DNA of 64,000 bases from Trinickia acidisoli (GCF_017315725.1 NZ_JAFLRG010000001.1:3906001-3970000); one strand, 5' to 3'; shown: positions 44,043-52,928, counted from the stretch's first letter. Notes: generated by a model not told the origin, from the sequence alone. Made by a program: numbers and translations.

Positions 44043-44477
44043 ATGTTCGCGCTCACCGCTCTTGCCGCACTTGCCGCCGGCCTCCTGTTCGGATTCGGCC
44101 TCATCGTGTCCCACATGGCCAACCCCGAGAAAGTGCTCGGCTTTCTCGATCTCGCCGGCCGCTGGGACCCGTCTCTCGCGTTCGTCATGGCCGGCGCCGT
44201 GGCGGTCACCGCCGTGGGATTCGCGATCGCGCGGCGCCGAAGCTCGAGCCTGCTCGGCGCGCCGATGTCATGGCCGAAGGCCATGCGCGTCGATCGACCG
44301 CTCATCGTCGGCAGCGCGCTGTTCGGCATCGGCTGGGGGCTCGCCGGCTTCTGTCCCGGTCCGGCCGTCGTGAGCGCCTCGAGCGGCCAGCCTAAAGCAT
44401 GGCTGTTCATCGTCGCGATGCTGGCCGGCATTGTCCTTCATTCGCTCTTTGCCCGGCGACTCGCCGCGCGCCCCTAA
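44043..44477 (+). CDS. YeeE/YedE half-transporter, second part (DUF6691)
   Basis: The 144 aa membrane protein has FGFGLIVSHMANPEKVLGF and FGIGWGLAGFCPGP, both marks of the second YeeE/YedE half, including a conserved Cys. It begins one base after the first half ends. The two halves probably form a heterodimer equal to one YeeE channel. In bigR-type operons such pairs are the usual partners. Confidence 0.9.
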   Translation: MFALTALAALAAGLLFGFGLIVSHMANPEKVLGFLDLAGRWDPSLAFVMAGAVAVTAVGFAIARRRSSSLLGAPMSWPKAMRVDRPLIVGSALFGIGWGLAGFCPGPAVVSASSGQPKAWLFIVAMLAGIVLHSLFARRLAARP

Positions 44478-44615
44478 ACGGGAGACAATGCCGCGGTCCA
44501 TGCAAACGCGGGCAGTTCTCCAAGCTGACGATTTGGTCAGCAGTCCTAAATATCATCGACCCGTTCGCGGCGAAGGGGGCCGCGTTTGCGGATCGGCAGC
44601 CGCGCTATACGTTTA

Positions 44616-45407
44616 TCAAGGCTGGCTCGCATAGTAGCGGGCAGCCGCTTCGATCTCAGCCGGCGTCATTTGCCGCGCCACGTTGCGCATCTGCTCGCTG
44701 ATGTCGTTGTGGCGATCGCCCGCCGCGAATGCCTGCAACTGCGCGCGGATATACGCGACGGGCTCGCCTTCGAGCCAAGGCGCGCCGGTCTTGTGATCCG
44801 CCGCGCCATGACACGACGCGCACGGCGCGATGTTGCGCATCGGCGAGCCCGTCGCCACGATCGGCGGCACCGTCTGGCTCGACGGGTGATAGCCGGGCAG
44901 CTTCGGCAGATAGGCGTAGTAGGCGGCGAGGTCGCGCATGTCTTGATCGGACAGCGTCGCGACCATCGGGCTCATCACGGCATTCGTGCGGGCGCCGCTT
45001 TGAAAATCCTTGAGCTGCTTGTAGATCACCGTTTCGTATTGCCCGGCCAGATTCGGCGAGTTCGCTTGGCTGATCCCCTGCGGCCCGTGACACATCGAGC
45101 AGCGCAGCGCGAGCGTGGCGCCGCGGCCGATCGCGAGCGCATCGGCATGGGCGAACATCGCCGGCGTGACGACGACCTCGCTCGTTTTTTCGCGCGACGT
45201 GACGGGCGTTGAAACGAACCATTGCTGCGGTACGCCGGCCGCGCTGCAGATTGCGTTCCAGATCCCCGTGAACTGCGAATCGGTATGGACCGACGGTAGC
45301 CAAATGAAGCCGATCAAAATCGACACGATGGCGATACCGGCCGTCAACCCGACGCTGACGGTAAACCAGCGGTTACGCAGCGAGAACAGGCGTTCTTCGA
45401 TGCTCAT
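44616..45407 (-). CDS. Membrane-anchored dihaem cytochrome c
   Basis: The 263 aa protein has one N-terminal membrane anchor (about residues 15-36, VSVGLTAGIAIVSILIGFIW) and two c-type haem sites, CSMCH and CASCH. Methionines near VMSPM and RNVARQM are possible axial ligands. The ATG at 45407 overlaps the oxidase subunit I stop as ATGA. It would deliver electrons to the class B oxidase encoded just before it. It is the last gene of the oxidase operon. Confidence 0.92.
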   Translation of the reverse strand: MSIEERLFSLRNRWFTVSVGLTAGIAIVSILIGFIWLPSVHTDSQFTGIWNAICSAAGVPQQWFVSTPVTSREKTSEVVVTPAMFAHADALAIGRGATLALRCSMCHGPQGISQANSPNLAGQYETVIYKQLKDFQSGARTNAVMSPMVATLSDQDMRDLAAYYAYLPKLPGYHPSSQTVPPIVATGSPMRNIAPCASCHGAADHKTGAPWLEGEPVAYIRAQLQAFAAGDRHNDISEQMRNVARQMTPAEIEAAARYYASQP

Positions 45408-47029
45408 CGCGGGCCTCCCATGTAGATGGCCGGCACCGACGTCTGTTTGAGCACGAGAAGCTGGGCGATCGGGTAGCCATAGTTGACGACGGTCAGCGCG
45501 ATCATCAGCGCGACCCACAGGCCGAAGCTATTGAGGGCGATCGGCAGCGTGGTGGGCGGATGCACGGCGGTGCTGAACGTAAACTTCTGTTGCGGTACCA
45601 CCTGGCCGCGATGACCGCGCGCGAGCACGATGAAGAAGAGCACGCCCGAGGCCACGAGAATCAACGCACCGACGACCGACATATCGACGGTAATCGCCTC
45701 GGGCGCGATCCCCGGATTGCTGTAATCGAAGTAGGCCATGCGTCGCGGCATACCGAGGATGCCGGCGTAGTGCCACGGGAACGTCGTCACGATCATGCCG
45801 ATGAACCAGAGCCACAATTGCCAGCGCATGAGCTTGACGCTCGCGAGCGCGCGGCCAGTCAACTGCGGCCACAAATCGTAGGCGATCGCGAAGTACATGA
45901 TGACGATCGCGCCGCCGAAGATCAGATGGAAGTGGCCCGTGATCCACTGCGTGTTGTGGATGGTCGAGTCGAGCTGATAGCTCATGTTGATGAGCCCGCC
46001 GGCGCCGCCGAAACCGAGCATGACGAACGAGAATGCGACGGCCAGCATCATCGGTTCGTGCCAGGGCAGGGCGCGCAGCCAACCGAATGGGCCGCGCCCG
46101 CCGCGCAGTCGGCCCGCGATCTCGACCGATGCGCAGATCGTGAACACGGTCAACAGTGTCGGCACCGATACGAACGCCGTAAAGACCGATTGCAGGAACT
46201 TGAAGCCCGAACCGACTTGCGGATCGGCGAACAAGTGGTGAATGCCGATCGGCATCGCGACGACGAGAAACAGGATGAACGAGATGCGCGCCATCGCATC
46301 GCTGTAGAGGCGCCCGCCCACGGCGCGCGGCACGAGCGTGTAATAGGCGATATAGGCCGGCATCAACCAGAAGTAGACGATCGCGTGCAGCGTCCACGAA
46401 AAGAACACGCGTGCGAGCCCGGCATCGATCGTCGACTTGAGTCCGAGCGCAACGGGCAGGATCTGAAACAGAATTTCGATCGCGGCACCGACGGCCGTCC
46501 AGGCCCACAGGTACGAGCCCGCGACGTTCGCGAACATGGGCAGCGGCACGGGCTTGCCCGGGTTCGCGCGCTTCCAGGTGCGCAGATTGATCGACATCAG
46601 GGCCACCCAGATCCACGACCCGACGACGACGAGCACGATGCCGATGTAGTAGAACGCATTGCCGATCATCGGCGGATAGAACGTATAGAGCACCGAGGCG
46701 CGGCCGAGCGCGACGGGAATCACAGCGGTGACCGAGCCGACGACGACGAGCCACCATCCGAGCCACGCCCAGCGCTTGCCGACGAGCGGCTGCTCGAGCG
46801 AGATCTCGCTGATCGCGTAGCCGAAGCCCATCGCGATCAAGGTCGGAAACACGTAGCCCATGACCGATCCGTGCGCGGTGACCGAGCGGTAATAGAGTTC
46901 GGGATGTCCGAGCCATGCGTGCATCGGGCTGCGCACGTACATCTGCCAGGCGCCGAGCAGCAGCGCGACGCCGAATGTGGCGAAGGCGAACCAGAAGTGC
47001 GCGAGGACGAGTCGTTTGTTATTGAGCAC
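45404..47029 (-). CDS. Class B (ba3-like) haem-copper oxidase subunit I
   Basis: The 541 aa protein has about thirteen membrane helices with the haem and copper ligands in TAHGS, SWTLHAIVYFW (the His-x3-Tyr pair), HHLFADP and TGHFHLIFGG. The Tyr four residues after the CuB His is the cross-linked residue of oxygen reductases, so this is an oxidase and not a NO reductase. It resembles ba3/b(o/a)3 enzymes with high oxygen affinity. It overlaps subunit II by 11 bases and the cytochrome c gene by four. Confidence 0.94.
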   Translation of the reverse strand: MLNNKRLVLAHFWFAFATFGVALLLGAWQMYVRSPMHAWLGHPELYYRSVTAHGSVMGYVFPTLIAMGFGYAISEISLEQPLVGKRWAWLGWWLVVVGSVTAVIPVALGRASVLYTFYPPMIGNAFYYIGIVLVVVGSWIWVALMSINLRTWKRANPGKPVPLPMFANVAGSYLWAWTAVGAAIEILFQILPVALGLKSTIDAGLARVFFSWTLHAIVYFWLMPAYIAYYTLVPRAVGGRLYSDAMARISFILFLVVAMPIGIHHLFADPQVGSGFKFLQSVFTAFVSVPTLLTVFTICASVEIAGRLRGGRGPFGWLRALPWHEPMMLAVAFSFVMLGFGGAGGLINMSYQLDSTIHNTQWITGHFHLIFGGAIVIMYFAIAYDLWPQLTGRALASVKLMRWQLWLWFIGMIVTTFPWHYAGILGMPRRMAYFDYSNPGIAPEAITVDMSVVGALILVASGVLFFIVLARGHRGQVVPQQKFTFSTAVHPPTTLPIALNSFGLWVALMIALTVVNYGYPIAQLLVLKQTSVPAIYMGGPR

Positions 47030-47588
47030 AGCTAAGCCTCCGGACGTTGGCCGCGAGCTTGTCGAATGCGGCGCGATCGAGCACCTTCACGTGCGCCCAC
47101 ATGCCTTCGTGGCCGGTGCCGCAGTATTCGTGGCATGGCATCAGGTGTTCGCCGCTCGTGGGAAAGCGCGTCTTGAAGGTCGAGACGTACCCCGGCTCGA
47201 CCATGGAATTGATGTTCGTATCGGCGATCAAAAAGCCGTGCACGACGTCGGCGCTCGTCACGCGGAAGGTGATCGGCGTATCGGCCGGCACCACGATGCA
47301 TTGCGGCGTGAACGAGTACTGCTGCGCGACGATGCGCACCGTCACCGAGCCGTCGGTCTCGACCGCGCTGCCGAGGTTGCTTTCGATGAATTCGCCCGAT
47401 ACGTGCAGCGTCGTCGGATCGATCGTCTCGACGCGCGAAGGCGGCATCATCGCCCAGTGCAGGCCCGTGAAGACGACCATCGCAACCAGCAAGACGATGA
47501 TGGCAACGGCGACCGCGGCCCATTTGCGCTCGACGCTCGCGGCGACTGCTGCGCCGTCGGCGTGGCTGGAAGAAGGAGTGTTCGACAT
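47019..47588 (-). CDS. Oxidase subunit II with CuA site
   Basis: The 189 aa protein has one membrane helix (about 23-45) and a periplasmic cupredoxin domain with the CuA motif CHEYCGTGHEGM and an earlier His in VVHGFLI. It receives electrons from cytochrome c and passes them to subunit I. A single anchor is typical for ba3-like subunit II. It is flanked by the small membrane protein and subunit I. Confidence 0.94.
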   Translation of the reverse strand: MSNTPSSSHADGAAVAASVERKWAAVAVAIIVLLVAMVVFTGLHWAMMPPSRVETIDPTTLHVSGEFIESNLGSAVETDGSVTVRIVAQQYSFTPQCIVVPADTPITFRVTSADVVHGFLIADTNINSMVEPGYVSTFKTRFPTSGEHLMPCHEYCGTGHEGMWAHVKVLDRAAFDKLAANVRRLSCAQ

Positions 47589-47597
47589 GTCGCTCGC

Positions 47598-47780
47598 TCA
47601 GTGAATGACGCCGCGCGGCAAAAAGACCAGGAAGTAGAACGCGAACCAGAGCGCCACGACGATAGCCGTGGCGATGCCGGCCACCGCGATGGCGCCTGCC
47701 GGCCCCGAGCGCACGATTTCGTCCACGCGTGCGTCCTCTTCTTGCATGGCGCCGTCTCGCGTTTCGTTGTTGGGGTTCAT
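47598..47780 (-). CDS. Small single-helix oxidase-associated protein (subunit IIa-like)
   Basis: This 60 aa protein has a charged N-terminal half (MQEEDARVDEIVRSG) and one membrane helix (GIATAIVVALWFAFYFLVFL). It lies nine bases before subunit II. In ba3 oxidases a tiny subunit IIa supplies a missing helix of subunit II, and this is a good candidate for that role; the identity is inferred from position and topology. Confidence 0.75.
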   Translation of the reverse strand: MNPNNETRDGAMQEEDARVDEIVRSGPAGAIAVAGIATAIVVALWFAFYFLVFLPRGVIH

Positions 47781-47792
47781 GGCGTCCTCGAT

Positions 47793-49082
47793 TCAGTAAA
47801 GCGGTGCCGAGCGCAAGGCGTTGGCTTCCTTGGCCGTGACGGGCGTGCCGTGATTGCCCCAGGCCGTGCGAATGAACGTCACGACGGCCGCCACTTCTTC
47901 ATCGGAGAGCGACTGTGCGAACGGCGGCATGCCGTAGGGCGAGGGGTTCTTCGCCGTGCCCGGCGCATAGCCGCCGTTGAGCACCATTCGAATCGGGTTG
48001 ACGGCCGACGTCATCTGGATCGACTGATTGTTCGCGAGCGGCGGGAAGTCGGACAGTTTGCCTTCTCCGTGCTTGCCATGACAGGTCGCGCATTGCGCGT
48101 CGTAGATCTTCGAGCCGAGCCGCGCGAGCAGGTCGCGCTCTTCGCCCGATACCGGGCTGGCCGCGGTTTGGCTTTCGGCGCCGTGCTGCGGCAGCGACTT
48201 CAGGTAGACCGCCATCGCGCGCACGTCGTCGTCGGACAGATACTGCAGGCTGTCGTAGACCACTTCGGCCATCGGGCCATACACCGCGCCTCGGTTGGAC
48301 GCGCCTTTTTGCAGCAGAGCGGTGATGTCGGCGATGCTCCAATCGCCAAGGCCGGCTTCCTTGTTCGAAGTCAGCGACGGCGCGTACCAATCCTGCATCG
48401 GAATCAGGCCGCCCTCGAATGCTTTGGACTCCGAACTACCGCCGAGCGCATTGATCGCGGTGTGGCACATCGAGCAGTGGCCGAGACCTTGGACGAGGTA
48501 CGCACCGCGATTCCACTCGACCGAGCGCGTGGGATCGGCCTGATACTCGCCTTCGCGGAAATAGAGCGTGCGCCAGCCGAGCAGCAACTCGCGGTTGTTG
48601 TAGGGGAAGCGCATCTCGTGCGGCCGGTTCGGCTGATGCACGGGCGGCACCGAGCGCAGATAGGCGAAGATCGCGTCGGAATCGGCGCGCGAGACTTTCG
48701 TGTACGCGCCGTAGGGCATCGCGGGATAGAGCAACGAACCGTCGCGCGAGCGGCCCGTATGCATCATTCGATAGAACTCGTCGGCCGTCCATTGGCCGAT
48801 GCCGGTCTCGTCGTCGGGCGTGATGTTCGGCGAATAGAGCGTGCCGAACGGCGTCGGCATCGCGCGACCGCCGCCAAAGAGCTTGCCGCCGGGCTGCGTA
48901 TGACAGGCGATGCAGTCGCCGGCTCGAGCCAGATACTCGCCCTGCTTGACGACGTCGGCCGACGCGCTCGCCGGACCTTGCGCGAGCGCAAGCGCGCTCG
49001 ATGCGGCGAGCACGATACCCGCGCTCACGCGTGCGAGTGAGCGGGAAAGAGAAAGAATGGCTGGCACGAAAGACTCCGTCAT
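47793..49082 (-). CDS. Trihaem cytochrome c (alcohol/gluconate dehydrogenase cytochrome type)
   Basis: The 429 aa protein has a signal peptide (SLARVSAGIVLAASSALALA) and three haem sites: CIACH, CSMCH and CATCH. Length and layout (PNITPDDETGIGQWTADEF, MPYGAY) match the cytochrome subunits of membrane alcohol and sugar dehydrogenases, but no dehydrogenase gene is adjacent. Here it lies in the oxidase operon and may pass electrons to the CuA subunit. The ATG at 49082 overlaps the previous stop as ATGA. Confidence 0.9.
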   Translation of the reverse strand: MTESFVPAILSLSRSLARVSAGIVLAASSALALAQGPASASADVVKQGEYLARAGDCIACHTQPGGKLFGGGRAMPTPFGTLYSPNITPDDETGIGQWTADEFYRMMHTGRSRDGSLLYPAMPYGAYTKVSRADSDAIFAYLRSVPPVHQPNRPHEMRFPYNNRELLLGWRTLYFREGEYQADPTRSVEWNRGAYLVQGLGHCSMCHTAINALGGSSESKAFEGGLIPMQDWYAPSLTSNKEAGLGDWSIADITALLQKGASNRGAVYGPMAEVVYDSLQYLSDDDVRAMAVYLKSLPQHGAESQTAASPVSGEERDLLARLGSKIYDAQCATCHGKHGEGKLSDFPPLANNQSIQMTSAVNPIRMVLNGGYAPGTAKNPSPYGMPPFAQSLSDEEVAAVVTFIRTAWGNHGTPVTAKEANALRSAPLY

Positions 49083-49804
49083 TGCGGTTCGCTGCCGCAA
49101 CGCAGCGGCATCTTCAAGCTCCCCGCCGGGGCGAACGCGGGATTGGCCGGATCCGGCGACGCCGCAAGCCATGCGGCAACCGCCGTGATGTCGTCGTTCG
49201 TCAAACGCGAGGCGACTTCATGCATGCAATCGGGTGCGTACGATTTGCGCGTGCCGTAGCGCCATGCGCCCAGTTGCGCGCTGATGTAGTCGGCGTGCAA
49301 GCCGAGCAGCCCCGGAATCGCGGGCTCCATACCAGTGAGCGCAGCGCCGTGGCACGCCGCGCACGCGGGGATCTGCTTCGAGGCGTCGCCCGATTTCACG
49401 AGCTGCTCGCCACGCGCGAAGAGGGCTGCCGACACCGCTCGCGTCGAGGCCGGCGGGTAGGGCGGACGTTGGCTCGCGAAATAGTCGGCAATCCGATGCA
49501 GGTAGGCATCGGGCAGATAGCCGAGCAGATAATTCATCGGCGGGTATTGCCGCCGGCCGTCGCGAAATGCGATGAGCTGGTTGTAGAGATAGCCGGCCGG
49601 CTTACCCGCCAAGCGTGGAAAGTAGTCGTTGTCGGTGCCTTGGCCTTGCGCGCCGTGACACGCGGCGCAGGCCAGCACTCGGGCTTGCATCGTGTCGGGC
49701 GCGCGCTCGATTTGCTCGGTTTGCGTGCTCTGCGCGCTCTGCGCATGAGCGGCAAGGCCGACGAAGCTTGTGAGGACAACAGCAGCAATTCTTCTTTTCA
49801 GCAT
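49079..49804 (-). CDS. Dihaem cytochrome c4-like protein
   Basis: The 241 aa periplasmic protein has a signal peptide (MLKRRIAAVVLTSFVGLAAHA) and two CAACH sites about 110 residues apart, in two similar halves, as in cytochrome c4. It is the first gene of the oxidase operon and a likely electron donor. The ATG at 49804 gives a clean signal peptide; a frame to 49990 reads upstream non-coding sequence. Confidence 0.92.
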   Translation of the reverse strand: MLKRRIAAVVLTSFVGLAAHAQSAQSTQTEQIERAPDTMQARVLACAACHGAQGQGTDNDYFPRLAGKPAGYLYNQLIAFRDGRRQYPPMNYLLGYLPDAYLHRIADYFASQRPPYPPASTRAVSAALFARGEQLVKSGDASKQIPACAACHGAALTGMEPAIPGLLGLHADYISAQLGAWRYGTRKSYAPDCMHEVASRLTNDDITAVAAWLAASPDPANPAFAPAGSLKMPLRCGSEPQ

Positions 49805-50402
49805 CACGTCATCGTCTCCGGGGACACGAACGATATGCGGCGCGCCCACGGCTTTCAGCATTTGAGCTTGCAGCGGTGCGGACCGGAACGGCAATGCGTC
49901 TTTCGTAGCTGTGCCGTCGATTCTAATCAATGCAGACGAAAACGGAAGCACGGCATGCGGCGAGAGCGCGCATTCGAATCCCGGCTTCAAAGCCGGCGCA
50001 TCGATTCGATCGCCAAAACTCTTCGATTAGATCAGGCGGGCGCGCAAATCGACTTGACCTGGATCATGCATTCGCACAATCGCGATGTGAGTGGCATGAG
50101 CGTGTTGCATGGGCACGATGCGGCCGTTCGCCGCGCCGTCAGCGCGTGACAAAGGTGCGGCAACGCAAGAAGCTAGCTACGACGGGCGTTGTCGCAGGCT
50201 CAGGCCGTGTGCAGTAGGAATTTCCCTACAACGAGTGCGAATGCCCCGACACGACTCTCGTCTATCGACGATGGGCGACGACAAAGCGTTGAGGGACACT
50301 TCGTTCGAACGGTAAGCGGTGAGCCGCATGCCGACATAGGCCGCGAGCCGGTCGAGATGGGCGAAGCGTCTCGCGTTTATCGATGTACACAGGAGAATAC
50401 GA
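49805..50402. other. Regulatory gap between the oxidase operon and fnr
   Basis: These 598 bases separate divergent genes. I see no convincing coding frame; the long plus-strand frame through 49001-50149 is a shadow of the cytochromes. A candidate FNR box (listed separately) lies about 250 bases before the cytochrome c4 start. A short inverted repeat, GTAGG-AATTTC-CCTAC, occurs around 50215-50235, nearer fnr. Confidence 0.5.
50054..50067. promoter_or_regulatory. Candidate FNR box before the oxidase operon
   Basis: TTGAC-CTGG-ATCAT matches the FNR consensus at eight of ten positions. It lies about 250 bases before the first cytochrome gene (minus strand) and 340 bases before fnr (plus strand), so the transcription start it would serve is not evident from sequence alone. 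Confidence 0.4.
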
Positions 50403-51212
50403 ATGTTGGGTGCCAGCGAACGGGCCAGCACGCACGATGCGGCCATCAAGGGTCTTGCTTCGGTTTCGGTCCATGCCGAGACGCCGACGCGCCCGCAAAC
50501 GTCCCGTGGCGTCGCTTCGTCTTCCTGCAAGACTTGCTCGCTGCGCCCAGTCTGCGCGGTCAACCCCGACGAGCTCGCCAGCTCGCAGCAAATGGACGAC
50601 CTCGTGCTCGGCTACCGTCATGTCAAAAAGGGCGAGGCGCTCTATCGCGTCGGCGACGGCTTCAACAACCTCTATGCTGTGCGCACTGGTTCGTTCAAAA
50701 AGGTCACGCTGCTGGCCGACGGGCGCGAGCAGGTGACGGGCTTCTGTGTCTCCGGCGAATCGCTCGGCGCCGACGGTATTGCGACCGATCATTACGCGAG
50801 CGACATGATCGCGCTCGAAGACAGCAGTGTCTGCGTGATGCCGTTCGATCTGCTCGAATTGCTGAGCCGCGAAGTCAAGGCCGTGCAGCACCATGTCTTT
50901 CGCATGCTGAGTATCGAGCTCGTGCGCGAAAGCCATTCGATGATGCTGCTCGGCACCATGACGGCGGACGAGCGCGTCGCCGCGTTCCTGCTCGATCTAT
51001 CGCGCCGCTGGCAGGCGCGCTCGTATTCGCCGAGCGCGTTCGTCTTGCGGATGACGCGCGAGGAAACGGGCAGCTTTCTCGGGCTCAAGCTCGAAACCGT
51101 GAGCCGCACGCTGTCGCGCTTTCAGAAGCAGGGGCTCATTCAAGTGCATGGAAAGGAAGTGCGCATTCTCGACTTCGACGGCTTGAACGAAGTCGCGCAT
51201 CGTTCGTCGTAA
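50403..51212 (+). CDS. fnr: Fnr/Anr-type oxygen-sensing regulator
   Basis: The 269 aa protein has the N-terminal cluster motif CKTCSLRPVC (Cys42, 45, 51) and the fourth cysteine in GFCVSGESLGADGI, as in FNR. The sensor fold follows, and the C-terminal helix-turn-helix contains LKLETVSRTLSRFQKQG with the E--SR residues that read TTGAT half-sites. Oxygen breaks the [4Fe-4S] cluster and ends activity. The N-terminus is about 20 residues longer than in E. coli. It probably controls hemN, the oxidase operon, nrdDG and the ubi operon in this window. Confidence 0.95.
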   Translation: MLGASERASTHDAAIKGLASVSVHAETPTRPQTSRGVASSSCKTCSLRPVCAVNPDELASSQQMDDLVLGYRHVKKGEALYRVGDGFNNLYAVRTGSFKKVTLLADGREQVTGFCVSGESLGADGIATDHYASDMIALEDSSVCVMPFDLLELLSREVKAVQHHVFRMLSIELVRESHSMMLLGTMTADERVAAFLLDLSRRWQARSYSPSAFVLRMTREETGSFLGLKLETVSRTLSRFQKQGLIQVHGKEVRILDFDGLNEVAHRSS

Positions 51213-51325
51213 CGAAACGCGTGCCATCCGGCACGCAGCTTGCATGATCGTCGTTTGCTGATAGCAACTTTTCACGGAGCCCGACCGCGCACCGATGCGT
51301 TATGCCGGGTCGACGGGAGACGATC

Positions 51326-51520
51326 ATGAATCGATTAGGACGACTAAGGTTCGTGTGCGCTGCTTGCGCGGCAGCGCTCACGCTTCTAACCACCGGATGC
51401 ACGCTCGGCGGCGCAGCCGTCGGCGGCATAGCCGGTAATAAGCTGACGCACGGCAGCACGCTCGGCACCGTCGGCGGCGCCGTTGCAGGCGGTGTCGTCG
51501 GGTACGAACTCGGCAAATAA
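51326..51520 (+). CDS. Small glycine-zipper lipoprotein
   Basis: The 64 aa protein has a signal peptide with lipobox LTTGC, then a Gly-rich repeat (GGAAVGGIAGNKL, GGAVAGGVVGYELGK) of the glycine-zipper/SlyB-OsmB type. It is predicted to be lipid-anchored in the outer membrane. The ATG at 51326 follows GGGAGA. A perfect terminator lies 15 bases after its stop. It is likely a stress-related envelope protein, which is general for the family. Confidence 0.87.
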   Translation: MNRLGRLRFVCAACAAALTLLTTGCTLGGAAVGGIAGNKLTHGSTLGTVGGAVAGGVVGYELGK

Positions 51521-51534
51521 GGCATTCACGTTGC

Positions 51535-51565
51535 AAAAAGGGGACGCTCACGCGTCCCCTTTTTT
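51535..51565. terminator. Perfect bidirectional intrinsic terminator
   Basis: A stem of GGGGACGC with its exact complement around a TCAC loop is flanked by five A on the left and six T on the right, so a U-tract follows the hairpin in both directions. It lies between the lipoprotein gene (plus) and the porin gene (minus) and should stop both. Confidence 0.93.
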
Positions 51566-51606
51566 GGTTCGGACGATAGGCGGGATGAACCGCCTATGTC
51601 GTTACG

Positions 51607-52782
51607 TCAGAACTTGTGACGAATGCCCACGCGCGTAGCGAACTGCTGCTGCGAACCCGAGCCCGACGGGCCGAAGAAGCTCGTCGAATCGCCGATTTGC
51701 GCTTGCAGCGGCACGTTGCCGTTGTTGCCCGAGGCCTTTTGGTAGATGCCGAGCACATAGACGTCGGTACGCTTGCTGAGCGCGTAGTCGAGGCTCAGGT
51801 CGACCTGGTTGAAGTGACCCGTGGCAGCATCGGCCAGATGCATGTACGTGTAGCCGAGGCCGGCCGTGAGAGCCGGCGTGAACGAGTACTTCGCGCCTGC
51901 TTCATAGGCACTGAATACCAGCGCCGACGGGCCCGTGCCCGGCATTTGCACGAGACGCGTGTTCGTCCACAACGCCCAGAACGCCGCCGGGCCCATCAGG
52001 TAGCGGCCGCCGAGACCGAACGTGCGCAGCTCCTTGATGTTGGCGGGAGCGGACACGTTCGAAATGGCCGTCGTGATCCCCAATTGCTGGCCGGGATAGC
52101 GGATGTCCGTGTAGGCCGCGCCCACGCTGACCGGGCCCGCCGCGTAGTTCGCGCCGAAGCTGTACGTACGCGCAGAACCGGCCACGGCCGTGGCGCCGCT
52201 GCCCGTCGAGGGCGCACCGGCGAACGCGCCGGCTTGGTTCGAGAAGCCGTACAACGCGCCGAACGTCACGCCGGCGAAATTCGCGCTCGAGAACTTCACC
52301 GAGTTGTCGATGCGGCTCGACGTCAGTTGGTCGATGTCGTTGATGTGGAACGCGTAGTTGCCCGCGACCGTGTTGCTACCCGTCGTGAAGCTGCCGAGCA
52401 CGTCCGTCGACAGTGAGTACTGGCGGCCGAACGTCAGCGAGCCCGCGCCGTCCTTCGAGAGGCCGACGAAAGCTTGACGGCCGAATTCACGGCCGTTTTG
52501 GCTCAGCGTACCGTTGCCGCTGTTGAAGCCGTTTTCCAACGTGAAGATTGCCTTCAGGCCGCCGCCCAGATCTTCGCTGCCCTTGATGCCCCAACGGCTG
52601 CCTTGCGCGACGCCGTCGTCGTACTTCACGAGGCTGCCCGATTGGCCCGATGCCGTCTTGGCGTTGTTGACGTAGCTCACGCCCGCGTCGATCAAGCCAT
52701 AGAGGGTGACGCTGCTTTGCGCATGTGCGGCAACGCCGATGCTGCCAAGTACGGCAGCCACGAGAATACGTTTTTTCATCAT
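51607..52782 (-). CDS. General porin (Gram-negative porin, OmpC-like)
   Basis: The 391 aa outer-membrane protein has a signal peptide (MKKRILVAAVLGSIGVAAHA) and starts SSVTLYGLIDAGVSYV, the standard opening of Burkholderiaceae porins. It contains SRWGIKGSEDLGGGL and ends with ATRVGIRHKF, with the terminal Phe needed for barrel insertion. It forms a trimeric diffusion pore. Two adjacent ATGs exist (52782 and 52779) after AGAGAAA. It is monocistronic, bounded by the terminator downstream. Confidence 0.95.
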   Translation of the reverse strand: MMKKRILVAAVLGSIGVAAHAQSSVTLYGLIDAGVSYVNNAKTASGQSGSLVKYDDGVAQGSRWGIKGSEDLGGGLKAIFTLENGFNSGNGTLSQNGREFGRQAFVGLSKDGAGSLTFGRQYSLSTDVLGSFTTGSNTVAGNYAFHINDIDQLTSSRIDNSVKFSSANFAGVTFGALYGFSNQAGAFAGAPSTGSGATAVAGSARTYSFGANYAAGPVSVGAAYTDIRYPGQQLGITTAISNVSAPANIKELRTFGLGGRYLMGPAAFWALWTNTRLVQMPGTGPSALVFSAYEAGAKYSFTPALTAGLGYTYMHLADAATGHFNQVDLSLDYALSKRTDVYVLGIYQKASGNNGNVPLQAQIGDSTSFFGPSGSGSQQQFATRVGIRHKF

Positions 52783-52928
52783 TTCTCTTTTGAGTGGTCT
52801 TTGTTAATTGGAACAGCGGCCCCAATTGCGCCGGGGCGAATTCTTGCCGATTTTCACCGAGTTTTTGTGAACTTTTTGTTTAACGTGGTTATTTGTTAAC
52901 AGGTATTGTTTCTTTTTCCGCAATAGAC

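Noticed and set aside
45404..47029. Subunit I as a CuA-type nitric oxide reductase
   Set aside because: The His-x3-Tyr pair needed for oxygen reduction is present (HAIVY), which NO reductases lack.
45560..47035. A 491-codon plus-strand open frame opposite oxidase subunit I
   Set aside because: It is rich in Arg, His and Asp with no domain, and it is an antisense shadow of a gene with all catalytic ligands on the minus strand. High GC produces such frames.
46977..49040. A 687-codon plus-strand open frame opposite the CuA and trihaem cytochrome genes
   Set aside because: Antisense shadow crossing several real minus-strand genes; no family, and the composition is unlike a protein.
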